Positions 59,530 through 64,000 of a DNA stretch of 64,000 bases are shown here, piece by piece. The notes beneath the pieces were generated by a model that was given only the letters and a program-made list of their open reading frames with translations, did no database searches and was not told the DNA's origin. The stretch is from contig CAVSZE010000012.1 in assembly GCA_963732375.1 (NCBI GenBank), forward strand, positions 434,001 to 498,000, written 5' to 3'. The stretch comes from RPQJ01 sp963732375 (lineage in GTDB: Bacteria > Pseudomonadota > Gammaproteobacteria > Steroidobacterales > Steroidobacteraceae). Both the position numbers and the translations under genes were made by a program. How positions within the stretch are numbered: position 1 is the stretch's first letter; each line of letters begins with the position of its first letter.

Positions 59530-60948
59530 TCACCCTGCGGCCGCCGGCCGTATCATGAGGAAATAGACCAGGAGCAGGCCAGCAATCACCCACGACGCCG
59601 GACGAGTCTGTCGCGCCCGCCCGCCGAGCACCTTCACCAGCGGATACGCGACCAGGCCCAGCGCGAGGCCGTCCGCGATCGAATAAGTGAACGGAATGCC
59701 CGCCAGGACGAGGAACGCAGGCACCACTTCGGTGTAGTCGCCCCAGTCGACGTGCCTCACGTTGCCGAGCATCATCGCGCCGACCAGCACCAGCGCGGGC
59801 GACGTGATAGGCGGGTATCCGCCAAGCATCATGACGACGGGACTGAAGAACAGCGCAACCAGGAAAAGCACCGCGACCGTGAACGCCGTGAGCCCCGTGC
59901 GACCGCCCTGCTCGACGCCGGTCGCGCTCTCGATGTAGCTCGTCACGGTGCTGGTGCCGAGGCATGCGCCGGCGACGGTGCCCACCGCATCCGACACGAA
60001 TGCCTGTCGGGCCCGCGGCAGCTTGCCGTCGCGCATCAGCCCCGCCTGCCCGGCCACGCCGACCAGCGTTCCAACGGTGTCGAAGAAGACCATGAAGAGG
60101 AAGATTGCGACGATCGGCGCCATCGCGACCGTGAGTGCGCCCCGCACATCCATCTGCAGCAGCGTGGGCGCCAGCGACGGCGGCGTTGCAAGCAGGTGAT
60201 CGGCCAGCTCGAACCGCGTCACGAGGCCCGAGTTCGCGACCAGCGGTGAACCCGCCACGCTCGTACCCAGTATGGGCAACGCAAGCTTGATCGCGATCGC
60301 AACCGCACCGGCTGCAAGGATTCCCCAGAGGATCGCGCCGCGCACCCGGCGCGCGTGCAGGCCGGCGCCGGCCAGCAGCCCGACAAAGAACACCAGCACG
60401 TCCGGCGATCCGAACTCCGGATTCAGCGTCACGGCGGTACCCGGGTCGGCAACGACCAGCTGTGCGTTCTGCAGCCCGATGAAGGCGATGAAAAGCCCGA
60501 TACCCGCTGCGATGGCGTGCCTCATGCTCGGACTCAGGGCGTCCATCACTGCCTGTCGTGCGCCGGCGAGCGTGAGTGCGAGGAACAGCACGCCCGAAAC
60601 GAACACCGCACCGAGCGCCGTCGCCCACGGCATCGCGGATCCAGCCGCAGCGGCCGCCGGGATCGCCGAGAACACGAAGAAGAAGTTCTCGCCCATGCCG
60701 GGGGCCTGGGCGATCGGGTAGCGAGCGTAGAGGCCCATGATGGCCGAGGCGAGTGCTGCGGCCAGGCAGGTCGCGGTCATTACTGCGCCGAAATCCATGC
60801 CGGTCGACTCGCCGAACATCGCCCCCGACAGCACCGCGGGCTGCACGACGATGATGTACGACATGGTCAGGAACGTGGTCAGGCCGGCCGCGACCTCGGT
60901 CCGCACCGAGGTGCCGTTCTCGTGCAATCGGAAGATGCGTTCCAGCAT
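59530..60948 (-). CDS. NCS2 family permease (AzgA-like)
   Basis: A 472-residue transporter with about 13 or 14 membrane helices and the NCS2 signatures TEVAAGLTTFLTMSYII, QAPGMGENFFF and FFDTVGTLVGVAGQAG, nearest to the AzgA/AdeQ (adenine, guanine, hypoxanthine) branch. It would import a purine by proton symport. Its stop is seven bases before tnaA, so it is co-transcribed with tryptophanase; whether the true substrate is a purine or an indole-like compound cannot be told. Confidence 0.88.
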   Translation of the reverse strand: MLERIFRLHENGTSVRTEVAAGLTTFLTMSYIIVVQPAVLSGAMFGESTGMDFGAVMTATCLAAALASAIMGLYARYPIAQAPGMGENFFFVFSAIPAAAAAGSAMPWATALGAVFVSGVLFLALTLAGARQAVMDALSPSMRHAIAAGIGLFIAFIGLQNAQLVVADPGTAVTLNPEFGSPDVLVFFVGLLAGAGLHARRVRGAILWGILAAGAVAIAIKLALPILGTSVAGSPLVANSGLVTRFELADHLLATPPSLAPTLLQMDVRGALTVAMAPIVAIFLFMVFFDTVGTLVGVAGQAGLMRDGKLPRARQAFVSDAVGTVAGACLGTSTVTSYIESATGVEQGGRTGLTAFTVAVLFLVALFFSPVVMMLGGYPPITSPALVLVGAMMLGNVRHVDWGDYTEVVPAFLVLAGIPFTYSIADGLALGLVAYPLVKVLGGRARQTRPASWVIAGLLLVYFLMIRPAAAG

Positions 60949-60969
60949 GCCTGGTACCGGAGCAGGGAA

Positions 60970-63246
60970 TCAGCCGCCGACCAGCGCACGTCCCGCCCGC
61001 GCGGACCGCCCTCGACGCCTGCGGGCTGCCAACGCGACCAGCAGCAAAATGAACGGGTCAGCTGCGCCACCGCCGCCTCCGCCGCCTCCGCCGCCCCCTC
61101 CCGTCGCGGGCGCGGCGGTGATAGTCACGGAAGCGCTCGCGTAGCGGGTGGCATCCGCCGCCGGCGCCGCCTTCACCGTCACATTCGCCGGATTGGGCCG
61201 GGACGCGGGCGCCGTGTACAGGCCTGCCGGCGAAACGGTGCCGACAATCGTGTTGCCACCCGGCACGTCATTCACATACCACGTAACGCCGCCATTTCCA
61301 GCGTTCGCGACGGACGCTGAAAAGACCTGCGTACCCCCACCCGCGCGCACGGTCGCCGCCAGTGGCGAGAGCGAGATTGCCACGATGGGCGGCAGGCACG
61401 CGACGGAGCCCGCTGACGACGGCGCGGTGGTGGACGCCGCGGTCGGCGTCACGACGACGTCCGCCGAGTCCTGGCGGCCGAGGTCGTCGCTGACCGTGAG
61501 GCGCACTGTGAACGATCCCGATGCCGGCGCCACGACGACCGCAGTGTCCGTGTTTGCGCCGACGATTCCGGGCGGGGTCGCACCGCCGCTGACGACGCTC
61601 CACGCAAAGCTGCCGATGGCGCGTCCGCAGGCCGCACCGCTGCCAGCCCCTCGCAGCACCACGTCCTGGCCGGGCGACACGCTTCCCGGCACGCTCACGG
61701 CCGCAACAGGCCGCAGTGCTGCCTGCACGGCGCCTTGCGCGTTCGCCATGCCTGCGCCGCAGGTCTGTGTCGTGCACACGCACTCGGAGACCTGCACGTC
61801 ACTGGAACCTGTCGGCACGTGGCACACGGGAACCGTCGGGTCACTTGAGGTGGGGAACGGCTTCCTCGCGCCTTCCTGCAGCCGAGCGATCAGCTGCGTC
61901 GTGGACAACCGCCCGTTTGCCGCGAGCATCAGCCCCACGATGCCGGACACGATCGGCGCCGAAAAGCTGGTGCCGACATTGATGTGGTACTGGTCGGTGT
62001 ACGTGTCGGTCGTCGGCGTCGTCGTACCAAGGTTGGTCGTCGTGTCTATCGAGTACAGGCACGGCTCGCCAGCGCCGACATTCACGCAGTTGCCACCGGG
62101 CGCGCTCAACGCGACGCCGGGACCGAGGTTGCTGAAGCCGACCTTGGTGCCTGCGTGCCGGATCGCTCCGATGCCAGCGACGCCCATGCAGTTCGCCGGA
62201 GTCTCGACGATGCTGCCTTGGTTGCCGGCGGACGCCACCACCAGCACGCCGCGGGCGCGCAGGCGATTGATCGCATCCTGGTAATTCTGCGGACAGGTAT
62301 CCCCACCGCCCAGACTCAGGTTGACGATACGCGCCGGGTACGGGTTCGTCGGTGCCCCGTCGACCGGAATGCCGGCAGACCAGAGCATCGCAGCGACGAT
62401 GTCGGAGTCGAAGCCGCCACACTTGCCGAGGACACGCACCGGCAGGATCCAGTCATTCCACCCGAGACCGGACACGCCGAGCGCATTGTTGCTGCGCGCG
62501 GCGATGATTCCGGAGACGCGGGTTCCATGCCAGGAACTGCTGCTGGCCTGGCAACCGCTGAATGGCAGCGATGAAATCTCGTTGTCGGTGACCCAATCCC
62601 CGGGGTCCGAAGCGTCGAGGTCCCAGCCGTCGCCGTCGTTGGCGATCTGTCGGTCCGTGATGAAGTCGAACCCCGGCAGCAACCGGCCGCCCGCCCCTGC
62701 CAGCGCAAGGTCCGGGTGCTCGAGACGCAAGCCGGTATCGAGCACCGCGATCACGACCCCGGTGCTGCCGGTGGAAATATCCCAGGCGCTGACCGCGTCC
62801 ACGGCGCTCGGCGTGGCAATCGAGTTCTGAAGGTACCACTGCCCCGGAAACAGCGTGTCGTCCGGTATCGCGTGCGCATGCCGCCGCTGGTCGAGTTCAG
62901 CGTACTGGACGTTCGGATCGGCCCGAAGCGCCTCGAGCGCCGGCTCGATGGACCCGGGGGCCGCCAGGACACCAAGCTCCAGCACGCGCAACCTGGACTC
63001 GATCCTGCGAGTCTGACGGAGCGCGACGCCTGTGCGGCCGGCGAGCGACGCGACGTCCGGATCCTCCGCGACCGGGCCTGCGCCCTGCGCCCTGGCAGTC
63101 CCGCGGAGCTTCACGATCACGCGAACCTGGCCATCGTCCCCCAGGTCCAGCGACGACATCGCAACGGGCACCGTGCCCGTGGCAGACGCGGATGCGCACG
63201 CGGCCATGACCACCAACAGTCCTGCGATCAGGGAAGTCGTTCTCAT
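60970..63246 (-). CDS. Exported S8 subtilase with poly-Gly tail
   Basis: A 758-residue protease. Signal peptide (about 1-22), inhibitor-like propeptide, and a subtilisin domain with Asp in AVLDTGLR, His in SSWHGTRVSG and Ser in VGTSFSAPI. Two beta-sandwich domains follow (RPVAAVSVPGSVSPG onward, VRLTVSDDLG), and the C terminus has a run of twelve glycines, a hydrophobic segment (FILLLVALAA) and RRRR, resembling a GlyGly-CTERM-type sorting signal. Cleavage and anchoring by a rhombosortase-like enzyme are inferred. ATG 63246 fits the signal peptide. Confidence 0.85.
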   Translation of the reverse strand: MRTTSLIAGLLVVMAACASASATGTVPVAMSSLDLGDDGQVRVIVKLRGTARAQGAGPVAEDPDVASLAGRTGVALRQTRRIESRLRVLELGVLAAPGSIEPALEALRADPNVQYAELDQRRHAHAIPDDTLFPGQWYLQNSIATPSAVDAVSAWDISTGSTGVVIAVLDTGLRLEHPDLALAGAGGRLLPGFDFITDRQIANDGDGWDLDASDPGDWVTDNEISSLPFSGCQASSSSWHGTRVSGIIAARSNNALGVSGLGWNDWILPVRVLGKCGGFDSDIVAAMLWSAGIPVDGAPTNPYPARIVNLSLGGGDTCPQNYQDAINRLRARGVLVVASAGNQGSIVETPANCMGVAGIGAIRHAGTKVGFSNLGPGVALSAPGGNCVNVGAGEPCLYSIDTTTNLGTTTPTTDTYTDQYHINVGTSFSAPIVSGIVGLMLAANGRLSTTQLIARLQEGARKPFPTSSDPTVPVCHVPTGSSDVQVSECVCTTQTCGAGMANAQGAVQAALRPVAAVSVPGSVSPGQDVVLRGAGSGAACGRAIGSFAWSVVSGGATPPGIVGANTDTAVVVAPASGSFTVRLTVSDDLGRQDSADVVVTPTAASTTAPSSAGSVACLPPIVAISLSPLAATVRAGGGTQVFSASVANAGNGGVTWYVNDVPGGNTIVGTVSPAGLYTAPASRPNPANVTVKAAPAADATRYASASVTITAAPATGGGGGGGGGGGGAADPFILLLVALAARRRRGRSARAGRALVGG

Positions 63247-63425
63247 CTGCCTGGGCTCGCTTGGGACCGGCGTGCTTGGCAGCACGCTTCCCGGGGACGC
63301 CATGATATCCCGCGCAGCCGGCTCCCGCGGAGTCGGTTCGTGCGAACCACGCCGCGATTCGCGAGCTGGCTATCGGGCCGGTGCAGCCTCGAGTGAGCGA
63401 CCTGCTGTCCTTGACGCGCCGCACA

Positions 63426-64000
63426 TCAGCGCAGGTAATCGATCAGCAGCGCGTTCACGCGCTCCGGCGCCGTCAGCTGCAGCCAGTGATTCGCGCCATC
63501 GATGCGCTCGTACCGCCACGGCGCATCGACGAATTTCTCCGATTCGAGCATCTGCGACTCGGCGAGGAACAGGTCGCCGTCGCTCCATACACCCAGCGTC
63601 GGCACGCGAATCGAAGGCCAGCGCCGCGGCAGGATAAGGCCGATGATGCCGCGGTAGTAGCTGACCGCCGCGGTCAGGCGCCCGGGCCGGGAGAGCTTTT
63701 CGATCCAGCGCGGCATCTCTTCCTCGTAACGGGCCAGCGTGCGCAATCCCTTCCATCCGAAGGCACGCAAGCCCCACTGCGCAAGGCCGCGCAACTGCAT
63801 CGCGAGCACGTACCAGCTCTTCAGTTTCTGTTCCAGCGACGCGCGCGCATACGCACTGGGGTGCCCGACCGACATCGCCACGTAGCGGTCAATGCGCTCC
63901 GGATGGCGCATGCAGAACTGCCAGCACATCACCGCGCCTATGTCGTGCGCGACGAGACGGACCCTGTCGATGCCGAGCGCGTCGAGCAGACCAACGAAAT
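63426..64000 (-). CDS. Alpha/beta hydrolase, 5' end outside window
   Basis: The frame is open to the right edge, so the N terminus lies outside. The visible 191 residues start FVGLLDALGIDRVRLVAHDIGAVM (shown in part), in which the HDIG nucleophile elbow carries Asp rather than Ser, as in epoxide hydrolases and haloalkane dehalogenases. Later come VWSDGDLF, with a second acid, and DGANHWLQL with the catalytic His. It is probably an epoxide hydrolase-like enzyme. The substrate is unknown. Confidence 0.85.
   Translation of the reverse strand, partial: FVGLLDALGIDRVRLVAHDIGAVMCWQFCMRHPERIDRYVAMSVGHPSAYARASLEQKLKSWYVLAMQLRGLAQWGLRAFGWKGLRTLARYEEEMPRWIEKLSRPGRLTAAVSYYRGIIGLILPRRWPSIRVPTLGVWSDGDLFLAESQMLESEKFVDAPWRYERIDGANHWLQLTAPERVNALLIDYLR

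Noticed and set aside
59519..60628. 369-codon minus-strand frame overlapping the NCS2 gene
   Set aside because: Same strand but another frame of the permease gene; lacks the membrane helices and has an Arg-rich, shadow-type composition.
1..64000. CRISPR array, transposase, phage or integron genes
   Set aside because: No regularly spaced repeats, terminal inverted repeats or recombinase motifs were found on reading either strand.

Overview
The window is dense, high-GC bacterial DNA with genes packed on both strands. A complete System I cytochrome c maturation operon (ccmABCDEFGHI), YajD, MltA, YgiD and CcmI-type proteins, a PEP-CTERM protein, and branched-chain and terpenoid acyl-CoA catabolism together suggest an aerobic, soil or aquatic gammaproteobacterium, probably an uncultured or little-studied lineage. 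No rRNA, plasmid, phage or transposase gene was seen, so this looks like ordinary chromosome.

Positions 1-25 kb hold mostly small housekeeping or envelope genes in short units: a lipoprotein, a dienelactone hydrolase, a DEDDh exonuclease, a ZIP-like transporter, cysteine-rich small proteins, YgiD, an FMN reductase, MltA, a Deg-like protease, an Spy/CpxP-like protein, a MarR regulator, an unusual EcsC-M20 fused ORF, YajD, a GreA/B-like factor. Scattered through it are decayed pieces: a VOC/glyoxalase tail at 2656-2850, an N-terminal membrane-anchor remnant at 4385-4762, and a dead copy (5173-5295) of the cysteine-rich gene at 14015. A structured, terminator-ended minus-strand RNA is proposed at 13774-13889.

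Positions 24.4-34.4 kb are an acyclic-terpene-utilisation (atu)-like cluster. A MerR regulator and an SCP2 protein are transcribed leftward; diverging from them run an SDR, a carboxyltransferase, an acyl-CoA dehydrogenase, an enoyl-CoA hydratase, a biotin carboxylase and a DUF849/BKACE enzyme, nearly all with overlapping start and stop codons. A convergent acyl-CoA synthetase closes it. A palindrome in a promoter with a 19-nt spacer lies between the two arms, as expected for MerR control. No AtuA-type gene is present; the DUF849 enzyme occupies the place where a late cleavage step would be expected.

Positions 34.4-45.1 kb carry an M20 peptidase, a UbiB-like kinase, a double hot-dog MaoC dehydratase and the full ccmA-I operon. 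Positions 45.2-52.2 kb are a leucine (isovalerate) degradation module: isovaleryl-CoA dehydrogenase, a MaoC-type hydratase, a CitE-type lyase and both methylcrotonyl-CoA carboxylase subunits, with a divergent GntR/FadR-type regulator and a palindromic operator. The MaoC/CitE pair replaces the usual crotonase and HMG-CoA lyase, as in mycobacteria.

Positions 52.2-63.2 kb hold two different tRNA-Leu(UAA) genes enclosing a tyrosine phenol-lyase, a large subtilase with a PA insert and a PEP-CTERM protein; outside the second tRNA lie a tryptophanase, an NCS2 permease and a second subtilase with a poly-glycine sorting-type tail. The window ends in a 5'-truncated alpha/beta hydrolase.
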